Assembly: GCF_029223525.1 (NCBI RefSeq)
Contig: NZ_JARHTQ010000011.1
Location: forward strand, 62,001-126,000
Length of the DNA stretch: 64,000 bases
Direction: 5' to 3'
DNA from: Streptantibioticus ferralitis
GTDB taxonomy: Bacteria; Actinomycetota; Actinomycetes; Streptomycetales; Streptomycetaceae
The notes under the pieces: generated by a model
Database searches by the model: none
Told to the model about the DNA's origin: nothing
Seen by the model: only the letters and a program-made list of their open reading frames with translations
Position numbers and translations under genes: made by a program
Part shown: positions 51,948 to 61,229 of the stretch, one piece after another
Position numbering within the stretch: position 1 is the first letter of the stretch
How the letters are laid out: the number at the start of each line of letters is the position of its first letter

Positions 51948-52900
51948 ACCCTTCCTTCTCCTTGTGCCTGGCCGGCTGTGATGTGCTCAGTGGTCTCGGG
52001 GGAGGTGGCCTCGGTGATGGCTGCCGCGGTCTGACCCGGGTCCAGGGCGGTCGTGGTGATCTCAGCGGCGGCCAGCGCCCGGGTGGCCTCCGTGATGCGG
52101 TGTCTGACCCGGGCCGCAGCGGCGCTGGCGCGGCTGGTTGCGGGGTCGGGCTCGCGCACGACCAGCAGGGCTTGGCGGGTCAGCAGATCGCTGTGGGCCG
52201 CGAGGTCGTGCAAGAAGGTGGCGTGGGCGAGCGCCGCGTGCTCCAGAGCAGGGTGCGGCAAGGCCGGCGCGGTCTGAGCGAGCTGGTCGACCAGGGGATG
52301 GATGTTCAGCCGATGGGCGCGGATGAGGATCTGCGCTGGTCCGGTCAGGGAGTTCAGCCACCGCGCGAACGCGCCGGTCAGGGCCTGCTGCTCGGCTCCG
52401 GTTCGCAGGTCGAAGTTGACGGTCGAACAGGACGCCACCGCCGCGTACCCGTCCCGGCCCAGATCCACCACACCTGAGTCGAGGACCTGCTGGCACGGCA
52501 TCCGCAACACCGCAGGCGTCGGCCCCACCCGGGCCGCAAGCTCTTGCGGCACGACGTCGGGAAGGCCAGGGACGCCCTCAGGAGCGTGGAGGCGCCGCTT
52601 AGGGGAGCGCCGATACGCGAGCGCGGCTAGGGCGAAGCGGTCCATGCCGATCCCGTCGCGGCGCCCGAGCGACACGGCGGTCATCACCGCGGCGATCGGT
52701 GCCACCAACGCCACGTAGACGAGCGGGGCAAGAAACGGACGGGTGGCCACGTAGCCGAGCCACAAGGCTCCTGCGGTACCGGTAAGGATCGCGGACTGAC
52801 GTGCGGTCAGGGGGCCGAGGATGCGGTCAGGGCATCCGATGTCAGCGGGAATCCGGGTGGAGTACGAAACCTCATCGTTCTCGGTACGGTCGCGCGTCAT
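51929..52900 (-). CDS. PrgI/VirB3-like membrane protein
   Basis: 323 residues from ATG 52900, with AGGAGGTG overlapping the upstream stop. The first part has RIPADIGCPDRILGPLTARQ, followed by two adjacent hydrophobic helices, the PrgI pattern. The remaining 200 residues are a cytoplasmic domain resembling the N-terminal part of VirB4. VirB3/PrgI proteins dock VirB4 at the membrane. Confidence 0.8.
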   Translation of the reverse strand: MTRDRTENDEVSYSTRIPADIGCPDRILGPLTARQSAILTGTAGALWLGYVATRPFLAPLVYVALVAPIAAVMTAVSLGRRDGIGMDRFALAALAYRRSPKRRLHAPEGVPGLPDVVPQELAARVGPTPAVLRMPCQQVLDSGVVDLGRDGYAAVASCSTVNFDLRTGAEQQALTGAFARWLNSLTGPAQILIRAHRLNIHPLVDQLAQTAPALPHPALEHAALAHATFLHDLAAHSDLLTRQALLVVREPDPATSRASAAAARVRHRITEATRALAAAEITTTALDPGQTAAAITEATSPETTEHITAGQAQGEGRVWPSMR

Positions 52901-52904
52901 GTAT

Positions 52905-54731
52905 TCACCTCCTGCGGCGCGGAGTCGAGAGCCCTTCCAGGGGGAGGCGCATCTGCATCGGTCGTGGCGGGCGCAGACGACTTCGCTCGACGCGGATCGG
53001 CAGCGCCGTCTGCCGCCCCCGTGCGCCCTGTGGCGGTGCCATGGATGCTGGCGGCGGCGCGGTGCTGGCGCGCGGATGGCGGGTGGCGGTGATCGGCAGC
53101 CACGTCTGTACCGGGCGAGCAGGCCGTCCCGGGGTTTTCGTGGCGGGAATGGGCAGCGTCAACTGCTGCCTGCGCCGGGCCGCGGCCGGATGCGGTACCC
53201 CGCCCGACGGGGGCGGGGTCGAGTCGCGAGGGCTTGAAGTGCCCGGGGGCGATGGGGACTGCACGGTGGTGCCTCCTGAAGTCGGTGTCGCACCGCCCGG
53301 ACCATGTGGCGTGGGCGGACCGATAGATGGCAAGGCGGGGGGAGGGCAAGTGCCGGGGCCCGGACCTGCCGTGCCCGGTGTGCCTCGCCCGGCCGGGCCG
53401 CCAGGGCCGGGGCGCGGGCCTGGACGGTTGCCGGATCCCGGCGGTGCCGACCCTGGGCCGGGACGGGCGGGCGGGGTACGGGCAGGTCTCATGCCGCGGA
53501 AAGCGCCGCGCATGACGTAGGCCAGGGCGACCGATCGCAGGATCCGAAGCGGCAGTGGCATGCTGGGCATGGTGATGGGGGTGGAGCGGAAGACGACGCG
53601 GGCGGTCCAGCCGGGAATCTTCACCAGCACCCAGAACAGGCACAATCCGGCCAGCAGGTTGCTCAACTGCGACGGGTTGGGAACACCCCAGATGGTGTTG
53701 TCGGGGGTGAAGTACAGCTTCAGTCCAACGACGAAGACGGTGGACTGGGCGAGTTGGATGACCAGGCACCCGGCGATCGCGCGCCACCACAGGCGGGCGA
53801 TGCCGTCAGTGACCGGCAGCGCGTGGCACGACAACGCCAGCGGCGCACACGCGGCCAGGACCGCGACCAGCGCGACGCGCACCGTGTAGCCGACCAATAC
53901 CCCGAAGATCAAGGCAAGCACGATCAGGCCGAGGATCAGCCCGTACAGCGCCCCGCTGGACGGCAGGAGCACCTGGCCGATCAACTGCTGAGCGACGCCC
54001 TTGCCGGACACGGTGGTGCTGCCCAAGATCGCCTGAGAGGCGGCGTTCGCCAGCTCGATGGCTTTGCCGAGGATGGCCAGTGAACTGGCCGCGGCGGCCA
54101 GGCCGATGACCAGGCGGGGTGCGATCTGCTTGAGCGTGTAGCGGGTCTGCACGGTCTCGTGCCCCATGACCAGGATCCCGCCGATCAGGATGAACAGCAC
54201 ATATGCGGCGCCGGCGGTGGCTAATGAGGTGGTCCACAACTCGACCAGGGCCGGATTGCCAGTCACATCCGGTGTGGCCAGCAGCGTGTCGCTCAACAGC
54301 GCGAACAGGGGCTTTTCCGCCTGCTCGATGAGCGCCCCCAGCAATGAGGCGATCGCATCCGAGACCATCTTCGGCACATCGAACAGATCCCCGACCCACC
54401 CCCAACCCCTCACGCCAGGACCCGGGTACGGGCCGGGAGACGGCGACGGGCCCGGGGAGGGCTCAGGCAGCTGGTGCTCGTGGTTGCCGGGCGGTTGGGG
54501 TAGCGAGGTGGCGGGTGGTGTCAGCCCCGGTGACGGCTGTACGGGGGCTGGGGCTGGTGCGGCGGTTGCGGGGCCGCCGACGGGGCGGGGCTGGGGCTGG
54601 GGGTCGGTTGGGGCGCTGGCTGGTGCTGCGGCAGCGGCCCGGGGTAGCTCGCCATCGACGGCGACAGCGACGGTGATGGCGAGGAAGACTGCGAGGAGCA
54701 GTCTGGGCCCCGCGGTGCGATGTGTGGTCAC
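52905..54731 (-). CDS. VirB6/TrbL-like polytopic channel protein
   Basis: 608 residues from GTG 54731 in the stop of the VirB2-like gene. A signal-like N-terminus and Pro-rich external stretch are followed by six or so helices (residues about 170-395, for example LVIGLAAAASSLAILGKAIE and LYGLILGLIVLALIFGVLVG). The last 200 residues are Pro/Gly/Arg-rich and presumably cytoplasmic. This architecture is that of the VirB6/TrbL inner-membrane pore. The long low-complexity tail is typical of actinobacterial versions. Confidence 0.82.
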   Translation of the reverse strand: MTTHRTAGPRLLLAVFLAITVAVAVDGELPRAAAAAPASAPTDPQPQPRPVGGPATAAPAPAPVQPSPGLTPPATSLPQPPGNHEHQLPEPSPGPSPSPGPYPGPGVRGWGWVGDLFDVPKMVSDAIASLLGALIEQAEKPLFALLSDTLLATPDVTGNPALVELWTTSLATAGAAYVLFILIGGILVMGHETVQTRYTLKQIAPRLVIGLAAAASSLAILGKAIELANAASQAILGSTTVSGKGVAQQLIGQVLLPSSGALYGLILGLIVLALIFGVLVGYTVRVALVAVLAACAPLALSCHALPVTDGIARLWWRAIAGCLVIQLAQSTVFVVGLKLYFTPDNTIWGVPNPSQLSNLLAGLCLFWVLVKIPGWTARVVFRSTPITMPSMPLPLRILRSVALAYVMRGAFRGMRPARTPPARPGPGSAPPGSGNRPGPRPGPGGPAGRGTPGTAGPGPGTCPPPALPSIGPPTPHGPGGATPTSGGTTVQSPSPPGTSSPRDSTPPPSGGVPHPAAARRRQQLTLPIPATKTPGRPARPVQTWLPITATRHPRASTAPPPASMAPPQGARGRQTALPIRVERSRLRPPRPMQMRLPLEGLSTPRRRR

Positions 54732-55084
54732 GGGGCACCGACGAGGGACTTGAGAACTTCGACGATGACCGGCGCGAGCGCCGCCAAGCCATAACCAGTG
54801 GCCGCCGCCCTCAAGGCGCGCTTGGCGGACTCGACTTCCCCCGGGTCACCGCCGGCCATCAGGTACCGCAGGCCCCCAACGGTCAAGAACAGGGTGGCAA
54901 GTCCCGCGAGCAGCCCCACGAGCCAGTTCCGCAGGTTGCCGATGACCTGCGGGATCGTGTCAGCTGCGGTTGCGGGGTCTGCGGCGAGGAAGAGCGTCAC
55001 GCACGCCGCGATGGTTGGGCCGAGGAAGATGTGGCCCTGCCGGAGCGGGCGAGGGGCGGTTGGGTGTTGGCCTGGTGGCGACAT
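54728..55084 (-). CDS. VirB2-like conjugative pilin
   Basis: ATG 55084 follows GGAGG and gives 118 residues; the longer open frame upstream is not protein-like. Two hydrophobic helices are separated by a short loop (NLRNWLVGLLAGLATLFLTV, then GYGLAALAPVIVEVLKSL), with GGDPGEVESAKR between. This is the TrbC/VirB2 arrangement. It starts the membrane-channel block. Confidence 0.8.
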   Translation of the reverse strand: MSPPGQHPTAPRPLRQGHIFLGPTIAACVTLFLAADPATAADTIPQVIGNLRNWLVGLLAGLATLFLTVGGLRYLMAGGDPGEVESAKRALRAAATGYGLAALAPVIVEVLKSLVGAP

Positions 55085-55347
55085 GCGGGACCTCCGGCAC
55101 GACGAAGCAGACGAGCGAAGCGGCAAGGGGCGTCCAGGCTCCTGGGGCCCGAGCGCGAGGGCTCTGCGGCGCGGCACCTCCCTTTGGGGTGTGCGGCACA
55201 AGGGCCTTGCTCGGGTGTCAGCGCGAGATGGTGCGCTCGGGCCCACAGGAGTTGCCTGGCCAGCGAGGTGAGGGACCGTCAACGGCGTGGGGCCGGCGAA
55301 GTGCCTCACTATCTATGGACGGATTCGGGCCGATCAGTGCCAGCCCG

Positions 55348-56115
55348 TCACCTCTGCGGCGGAATGGAGACCCGATGGCGCAGGGCCTCACCCAGGCTCT
55401 TCTCGGCAGCAGCGCGCTGCCTAAAGATCGTTCGCCTGCTCACCCCTCGCTCCATGGCCATGTCATCAACCGAGGTCAGGTCCAGCCGGGTACGGGCGAT
55501 CAGGTCGGCCTCGTCGGGCGTGACGATCTGATCGCGCACGGCCTGCCACAACACGGTGTACTCATCGCCGCATGACCCAGCGGAGGGCAGGGCCGGGGTG
55601 ATGGGCGGCAGGTCGGTGGTGACTACCCGGACGCGGCGCGGACGGTCTGCCCGGATCAGATGGTGGGCGGCGCGATCGGCCGCCCGCAGCAGGCGGCGTG
55701 CCAGGAGCGGGTCGCCCAGCTCCACGTCCGCGAGTTCGGCCACCAGTCCCGCCAGGGCCTCCTGCTCGATCTCACCGCGGTCGAGGTGCGCACCCTTGGG
55801 AAGTCGGGCCAGCATCCTGCGCAGCCCCGGCACGGCGAACCCGCACACCACCGTCGTCCACGGCTCGCCCTCCCGGCGAGCCCGAGAGGTGACCTCACTC
55901 CAGATGCGTTCCCGCACCTCGGGGCGGCACGAGGGGTGGACGATGCGGGCGCGAACCTGATCGACCGGCACCGGCCGGTCGACGAGCGGGTCAGCGAGCA
56001 GCGCGGCGGGCAGGGACAGCGGGCGAATCCCGCGGGCCAGGGACACGAACGCGGCATCCACCACGGCCAACGGCGACGAGGCGGGCGTGGGGGAGGTGGT
56101 GCGGTTGGGGTTCAT
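55348..56115 (-). CDS. Sigma-factor-like DNA-binding protein, first gene of the transfer region
   Basis: 255 residues. The C-terminal 60 residues read as a sigma region 4-like HTH (DLTSVDDMAMERGVSRRTIF). The middle contains EQEALAGLVAELADVELGDP, like a sigma region 2/3 remnant. No clear -10-binding residues are seen, so it may be a regulator rather than a working sigma factor. It lies 263 bp upstream of the VirB2-like gene on the same strand and is the best candidate for its regulator. Confidence 0.65.
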   Translation of the reverse strand: MNPNRTTSPTPASSPLAVVDAAFVSLARGIRPLSLPAALLADPLVDRPVPVDQVRARIVHPSCRPEVRERIWSEVTSRARREGEPWTTVVCGFAVPGLRRMLARLPKGAHLDRGEIEQEALAGLVAELADVELGDPLLARRLLRAADRAAHHLIRADRPRRVRVVTTDLPPITPALPSAGSCGDEYTVLWQAVRDQIVTPDEADLIARTRLDLTSVDDMAMERGVSRRTIFRQRAAAEKSLGEALRHRVSIPPQR

Positions 56116-56922
56116 CGTGCGGCTCCTTCAACGAGAGCGGCCAACGTGCGGACAGCCGCCATCGCGCCAGGCGCCCTTGCCACCACCGCGCCATCCAGGA
56201 ACCACCTGCCAGCCCCTTGCGGACCATCGGTCTGCCACCGGTCTGCCACATGCACCGGCTCGCCGCTGGCGAATCCGCCCCTGGCCTGCCGTGATCTGCC
56301 GCTGAGTCGAACCGGCGGAGACGAGAAAAATTTCCTGAAAAAAATCCTGGCCCGCACACTGGCTCAGCGACAGCATGCCGTGTGGCAGGCAACTGGCGAA
56401 CACGCCGCGGACCAGCGCTTTCGTCCCTGATGATCGACCCGGCGACCACCCCAGACTCACCCGGATCCGATGCTGTGTCACCTGGAACGCGGTCGGCCAA
56501 GCGCTGTGACCTGAGCGGCAATTCATTGGGCGGGAGGTCGCGGCGGGCTCGGGAAGCGCCGTAGACCTGGACCGTGATCGCCCGCGTGATCCAAGCGGTA
56601 ATCGGTCCGGATACGCCGAGGCGATCGCAAGTGGCTGCGGCTGCTCCGGTCCGGTGAACCTGCTCCCAGATCTCAACCCCTTCGATACCAGCCCGCACCG
56701 CGGACAGCGGACGGCAGACAAGGGAGGCTGGCGACTGGCAAACAAGTCGCTGACCAGCATTTTTACGGAGCGATCAGATCCATAAAACGCCGGGCATCGC
56801 GGTCGCCCAACTTCACTGCGGCAAAAGACCTGGATCTGACCGCCGTGGCACTGAAGGACCCGGATTCGTCCATAGAAGGGTGTCAGCACGAGACGGCAGG
56901 CCGCCTGCAGCGCACCGCCGCG
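56116..56922. other. Divergent non-coding region between transfer and methyltransferase operons
   Basis: About 800 bp without a credible gene; open frames here have poor composition. An AT-rich run (about 56325-56350, GAAAAATTTCCTGAAAAAAA) and another near 56755-56790 stand out. The region must hold the promoters of the two divergent operons. It is a candidate place for oriT, although no strong inverted repeat was found. Confidence 0.5.
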
Positions 56923-57582
56923 ATGAACCTGAACCGCCGCCCAACCTCACCCCGCACCCGACCGCACGTCCCCACACCGCCAGCCGCCATCTGGCTCCCC
57001 ACCCACCCCACTTCCCTCCCCGCCCCACGACCTGACGAGCCGCCCGCGTCAGCCGTACTGCCCAACTGGGCGGTGGACCGCATCCGCACCGAGTTCACCC
57101 GCCCCCGCCACGCCGACCAGCCGCGACTGCCGCTGCTGCGCTTGGCCATTCCCGACTGCCGCCCAGGAATGGACACGCGCACCCGCTGCACCGCCGACGG
57201 CGTGCCTCCGGCGCCGCGCCGGGCGGTCATCCTCGCCGAACTCCACCCCGACGCCCTGCCCGCCACCCACGGCGCCACGCACCCCGAGGCGGCGAAGTAC
57301 GACGAGTGGCCCCACTTCTTCCACCGCACCCACCGCCTCCTTGCCCGCGGCGGATTCCTCCTGGCCGCCGCACGCCAGCAACGCCTCGCCGGACGCCTGA
57401 CCGACCCCCTCGGCACCCTGGTCGCCACCGCCCGCGCAGCGGGCTTCACCTACCTGCAGCACATCGTCGTCGTCCACGGCCGCTTGGTCGGCGACCGCAT
57501 CGAATCCACCCGTCCGCCGGAGATGCCGCCGGGGCTGCTCCACAGCGACCTGCTGGTGTTCGAACGAATCACGCGCCCGTGA
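56923..57582 (+). CDS. Degenerate methyltransferase-like protein
   Basis: ATG 56923 is preferred, although the frame begins at GTG 56845; neither has a good ribosome site. The 219 residues resemble the second half of the DNA methylase encoded next: HRTHRLLARGGFLLAAARQ, then FTYLQHIVVVHGRLVGDRIE and the closing HSDLLVFERI. The SAM motif (DPMCGIGTT) and catalytic TSPPYG are absent, so it is probably not an active enzyme by itself. It may be a target-recognition or regulatory partner. Confidence 0.6.
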   Translation: MNLNRRPTSPRTRPHVPTPPAAIWLPTHPTSLPAPRPDEPPASAVLPNWAVDRIRTEFTRPRHADQPRLPLLRLAIPDCRPGMDTRTRCTADGVPPAPRRAVILAELHPDALPATHGATHPEAAKYDEWPHFFHRTHRLLARGGFLLAAARQQRLAGRLTDPLGTLVATARAAGFTYLQHIVVVHGRLVGDRIESTRPPEMPPGLLHSDLLVFERITRP

Positions 57583-57633
57583 CGGTCGCCCGCCCCGCAC
57601 GCGAGACACCCGCAGAACAAGAGGAGAGCTGTC

Positions 57634-58563
57634 ATGCCTGACTCCGTGTGGCCGACCGCCCAAAGGCCCGCACCGGCCCAGCGCGCCGGACGCTACCTGC
57701 CCGTATCCGCCGCCCATCCCGCCAAAATGCTGCCCGCTATCGCCGCCCAGGCCATCGCCCGCTACACCAGCCCGGGTGACCTCGTCCTGGACCCGATGTG
57801 CGGCATCGGCACCACCCTCGTCGAAGCCGTCCACCAAGGCCGCCACGCGATCGGCGTCGAATACGAGCCCCGCTGGGCGCACATCGCCCGCAGCAACCTC
57901 GACCACGCCACCGAACACGGGGCTACCGGCCAGGGGGCCGTCTTCCGCGGCGACGCCCGCAACCTGCTCGAGTTGATCCCGCAGGGACACCACGGACGCG
58001 TCGCGTTGGTGGTCACCTCACCGCCGTACGGCAGCTCTTTGCACGGTCAGGTCCGCTCCAGCCGCGAGACCGGCCAACCCGGCGTCGCCAAGCACGACTA
58101 CCGCTATGGCACCGACCCGGCCAACCTCGCCCACGCAAGTACCGACCACCTCCTGGCCGCCTTTACCCGCATCCTCACCCAGTGCCGTCACCTGCTCCGC
58201 CCCGGCGGCACGGTGGCCATCACGACCCGACCCTGGCGCGAACGCGGCGAACTGATCGACCTGCCCTCCGCCGTTCTCGCCGCAGGCGAAGCCGCCGGAC
58301 TCATTCCCACCGAACGCTGCGTCGCGCTGCTGGCCGGAATCCGCGATGGGCAACTGGTCACCCGCCCTTCGTTCTTCCAGATGAAAAACGTCCGTGACGC
58401 TCGCCGAGCAGGTCACCCGCTGCACTTGATCGCGCATGAGGATCTGCTCATCCTCAAATACGGACTAACTTCCTGCAGTTCCTCGCACGTACGCCCAGCA
58501 GAAACTCGCGCGCTGCAACGTCGCTGCACATCTTCCCAGCCAACGGACGCAATTCGGGCTTGA
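57634..58563 (+). CDS. DNA methyltransferase (TSPPY type, N4-cytosine/N6-adenine)
   Basis: 309 residues from ATG 57634 with AGGAGAG upstream. SAM-binding motif I LDPMCGIGTTLVEA lies near residue 50, GVEYEPRWAHIARSNL follows, and the catalytic motif IV VTSPPYGSS is near 128. FRPGG-type LLRPGGTVAI and PSFFQMKNVR follow. The TSPPY motif favours N4-cytosine or an alpha/beta N6 class. The last 35 residues after HEDLLILKYG look unrelated to the family and may be read-through. It probably protects or marks the mobile element. No restriction enzyme gene is adjacent. Confidence 0.82.
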   Translation: MPDSVWPTAQRPAPAQRAGRYLPVSAAHPAKMLPAIAAQAIARYTSPGDLVLDPMCGIGTTLVEAVHQGRHAIGVEYEPRWAHIARSNLDHATEHGATGQGAVFRGDARNLLELIPQGHHGRVALVVTSPPYGSSLHGQVRSSRETGQPGVAKHDYRYGTDPANLAHASTDHLLAAFTRILTQCRHLLRPGGTVAITTRPWRERGELIDLPSAVLAAGEAAGLIPTERCVALLAGIRDGQLVTRPSFFQMKNVRDARRAGHPLHLIAHEDLLILKYGLTSCSSSHVRPAETRALQRRCTSSQPTDAIRA

Positions 58564-59085
58564 CGACGGGCGCCAAGCAGAGCGTCCATCGGTGCGGGCA
58601 CCCCCAACCGGGTCTGACGGCTCAGCCACCGCGCTACCGAGCCCGAGTTGAACGTGCCCGTGACAGTACGCCCACGAACCGGACGGTGCTGCTCTGCACC
58701 GACGTCAAACGGCAGCCGCTCCGCTGCATTTCACGCTCAGCGTGGCTTCAGCGGAGCCGCTGGGACGTGTCGCAAAACCGGCCGGTCAACTGGATCAGGA
58801 GTGGAAATGAAGCTGGACGCGACGGCGGCGGAGCCGCCCTGGGCCGTGCCCGCTCCGGCACGGCCCATGTCATTGATATCTGCGGACCTGGGTGCAGCCC
58901 CGGCCGCCGCGGCCATTGCCTAACTCAGTGCAGGCCGTGACAGCGAATCCGGCCGCGAAGAGCTCATCGATTGCGGTGCAGCAAGCTTCCGCCTGCTTGG
59001 CCAGGCGAAAGCGTGCACCAACGGGGGCCGAACCGATTTAACCCGCTCCCTCCCATGCGGAGCGCCAGAGCCTTGGAGATTCCCG
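58564..59085. other. Non-coding interval before the excisionase gene
   Basis: No gene above 40 codons is supported here. The interval includes the mini-ORF 58807-58923. No complete tRNA is present. It should hold the promoter of the xis-int pair. Confidence 0.5.
58807..58923 (+). CDS. Possible 38-codon mini-gene
   Basis: ATG 58807 is preceded by AGGAG at five bases. It encodes 38 residues, acidic at first (MKLDATAAEPPWAVP) and Ala-rich at the end (AAPAAAAIA). The good ribosome site is the main support. It could be a small peptide or chance. Confidence 0.3.
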   Translation: MKLDATAAEPPWAVPAPARPMSLISADLGAAPAAAAIA

Positions 59086-59301
59086 TTGTCGAAGACCCGC
59101 CCATCCCATGAGTACCTGCTCACGGCGCAGGAGACGGCCGACCGCCTCCGGTTGAAGCGCAAAACGCTCTACAACTGGGCCAGCACATGGGAGGTCGAGC
59201 GGCGAGGGCCGGAGCCGCTGCGCATGGAGGGCCGGTCGCTCCGATATCGGGAATCGGAGGTGGCTCGGTACATCAAGGACCTGTCGTCGACGGCAGGTTG
59301 A
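59086..59301 (+). CDS. xis: Excisionase-like helix-turn-helix protein
   Basis: TTG 59086 with GGAG eight bases upstream gives 71 residues. YLLTAQETADRLRLKRKTLY and LRYRESEVARYIK are the MerR/Xis-type winged helix used by excisionases of actinobacterial elements. It lies 32 bp before the integrase gene. It should steer the integrase toward excision and may also repress. Confidence 0.82.
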   Translation: MSKTRPSHEYLLTAQETADRLRLKRKTLYNWASTWEVERRGPEPLRMEGRSLRYRESEVARYIKDLSSTAG

Positions 59302-59333
59302 AACATCCATGGCCAGAGACGGGAGAGACACAC

Positions 59334-60713
59334 GTGGCCAAGGAGGAGCCGTACGACCGCTGGCACAAATCCCGGCCGGAACCGGGCGAGCCGGAATGCC
59401 CCGAGCATCCAGGCTTGGTGCCGAGCGCCGATCACGGTTGTGAAAAACGGTGGCAAGCACGCTGGAGGGACAAGAACGGTCACCAGCGGTCCAGGAACTT
59501 TCCAAAGAACAAGAAGACAGCGGCCGTCGCCTTCCAACGCAGCCAGCGCGCCGCCGTCGAGGAGGGACGGGACCCTTTCCCACACCGGGGCCGGAAGAAC
59601 ACGGCCGGGACACCGACCATCAGCATGTACGTGGAGACGTTCCTCTCCCGGCACGAAGGCCGAGAAGGCACCGTCAAGTCGTACGGATACCGCCTGCGAG
59701 GGCACGTGGTCCCGGCACTGGGCGAACGGCGGGTGGACGACGTGAAGCGCGGCGAGTACCGGGACTTCTTCACCGCACTGAAGGCGAAAGGGATGCCGGA
59801 CACCACCCGCTCCGGGGTGAAGAAGTCGCTGTCCGCGATGCTCTCGATGGCCGTGGAGGACGGCTACCTGGAGGGCAACCCCGTCGCGGGCATCCGCCTA
59901 CCAAAAGGCAAGAGCCGAGGCGTGCGGTTGACATGGCAGCACGTGGTCGCGCTGGCCGAGGAGATCAACCCTCGTTACGAGCTGCTGATCTGGTACGGCG
60001 CGCTCCAGGCCCTACGTTCCATGGAAGCAACCGGGGTGCGGCGTACGGACATGGAGACCATCCCCGGCAAACAACTGGTGGAGGAGCAGCGGCAACGCGG
60101 GAAAGCGGTGCCCCTGAAAACCGAAGCCAGCCAAGCCCCTCTGGCCGTCGGATCCTTCCTGATGGACAAGTACAAGGCACACATGGCACGTTGGCGGGCG
60201 CCCTTGCCGAGCGCAGTGCTGCGTAGACGGGAGCGGCGAGGCCTGCCGCCCATTCCGGAGGAGTACGCCGACCTGGTCACACTGACCCGGTACTGGTCTC
60301 CGGTGCGAGAGAACACGCTGTGCCAGGCGTTCGATCTCGCGAAGGAACGGGCTCGGGCGAGGGGGATCAAGGTTCCGGCGGAGGCTACATTCCGGGACTT
60401 GCGGCACTTCGCCGACGCCGTGCTGGTGGCGTCGGGCCTGGAGCCGCGCAAAGTCCAGGCCCGCATGCGGCACGCCCGCCTCGCCGAGACACTGGATACC
60501 TATGGCTACCTCGTCTGGGAAGTCGACTGGGAGAACGCCCCCGCCTCTTTCGAGGAGCTGTATGGGATTCTCGCGCCGCCCGGCCTGCCGGAGGCCGCCC
60601 TGGTGCCCCGCCCTGAGCGAGGGGGCCAGGTCGCCAACCGCGTTGCGGGGGAGAGCGGGTCACGGCAGGGAGTCCGCACCGACGTCGGGCGGGGAGGATC
60701 GCGGGTATCGTGA
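59334..60713 (+). CDS. int: Tyrosine-type site-specific integrase
   Basis: GTG 59334 with GGGAGAG upstream gives 459 residues. The N-terminal arm-binding region includes KRWQARWRDKNGHQRSRNF. The core-binding SAM-like domain (97-195) precedes the catalytic domain: R228 in LQALRSMEATGVRR, K262, FRDLRHFAD, H380 in ARMRHARLAETLD and the nucleophile Y390 in TYGYL. At the HxxR box the usual His is Arg (R354-D-L-R357). The pair xis-int marks the right end of an integrated element. Confidence 0.88.
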   Translation: MAKEEPYDRWHKSRPEPGEPECPEHPGLVPSADHGCEKRWQARWRDKNGHQRSRNFPKNKKTAAVAFQRSQRAAVEEGRDPFPHRGRKNTAGTPTISMYVETFLSRHEGREGTVKSYGYRLRGHVVPALGERRVDDVKRGEYRDFFTALKAKGMPDTTRSGVKKSLSAMLSMAVEDGYLEGNPVAGIRLPKGKSRGVRLTWQHVVALAEEINPRYELLIWYGALQALRSMEATGVRRTDMETIPGKQLVEEQRQRGKAVPLKTEASQAPLAVGSFLMDKYKAHMARWRAPLPSAVLRRRERRGLPPIPEEYADLVTLTRYWSPVRENTLCQAFDLAKERARARGIKVPAEATFRDLRHFADAVLVASGLEPRKVQARMRHARLAETLDTYGYLVWEVDWENAPASFEELYGILAPPGLPEAALVPRPERGGQVANRVAGESGSRQGVRTDVGRGGSRVS

Positions 60714-60890
60714 TCGTTCAAGGCCGTTCCCAAGCCACGGCATCCGACAGCACCATGTGGCTGTGCACGCGGTGTGCATGGCGGCGAGTGCACGCGGGGT
60801 GTATCAGCAGGTCAGAGCGGCTTTCGGCAAAGCGTTGAGCCTGCCCGGCGTACAGCTCGACTCGTCTGCCGCCGCCTGCGGCTTTGCTGT

Positions 60891-60926
60891 GGAAAGGGCC
60901 TCTGACTTGTGTCGGAGGCCCTTTCC
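60891..60926. terminator. Terminator hairpin after the integrase gene
   Basis: GGAAAGGGCCTC (60891-60902) and GAGGCCCTTTCC (60915-60926) pair perfectly over 12 bp, with an inner partly paired loop, and ATCTTTC follows. It lies 178 bp after the integrase stop. Confidence 0.8.
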
Positions 60927-60961
60927 GATCTTTCAGGGGCTTGCTGGGTTAGGCGGCGAAA

Positions 60962-61010
60962 AGTCCCTCGGGAGTCCCTGGTACAGAGCTGAAAGTCCCT
61001 GAAAAGTCCC
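60962..61010. repeat. Four phased AGTCCC(T) repeats, candidate integrase arm sites
   Basis: AGTCCCT starts at 60962, 60973 and 60994, and AGTCCC at 61005. Spacings are 11, 21 and 11 bp, i.e. one, two and one helical turns. They lie 250 bp beyond the integrase gene at the presumed element end, where lambda-type integrases have arm-binding sites. Confidence 0.6.
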
Positions 61011-61180
61011 AGCGATGGACGGCCGCGATGGGCCTTTGAGCAGGCTGTTCGGGGTGGGGGGGCGGGCTGATGCCAGCTTCCTCACTCGACGGGTTTGACT
61101 ACGTCTCGGTCCCTGCGATGTCACTGCCACGCGCAGTCGCTCGCCTGCCGTCGAAGTCGAGTAGTCCGAGACACGCGTCT

Positions 61181-61206
61181 GCCCGCCCGACTTTGGTCGG
61201 GCGGGC
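61181..61206. terminator. Hairpin terminator after the lectin-like gene
   Basis: GCCCGCCCGAC-TTTG-GTCGGGCGGGC, an 11-bp perfect stem with a four-base loop, 24 bp beyond the stop of the minus-strand gene at 61230. Confidence 0.8.
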
Positions 61207-61229
61207 TGGAGGGTTCCGCGAGGGGTGAC

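Noticed and set aside
56128..56889. 254-codon minus-strand frame upstream of the sigma-like gene
   Set aside because: Composition is rich in Arg, Ser and Cys and no family or ribosome site is seen; treated as non-coding.
58585..58660. tRNA-like text on the minus strand (D-arm-like GCGCGGTGGCTGAGC)
   Set aside because: No acceptor pairing, no TTCGA T-loop and no anticodon stem; not a tRNA or a clear att remnant.
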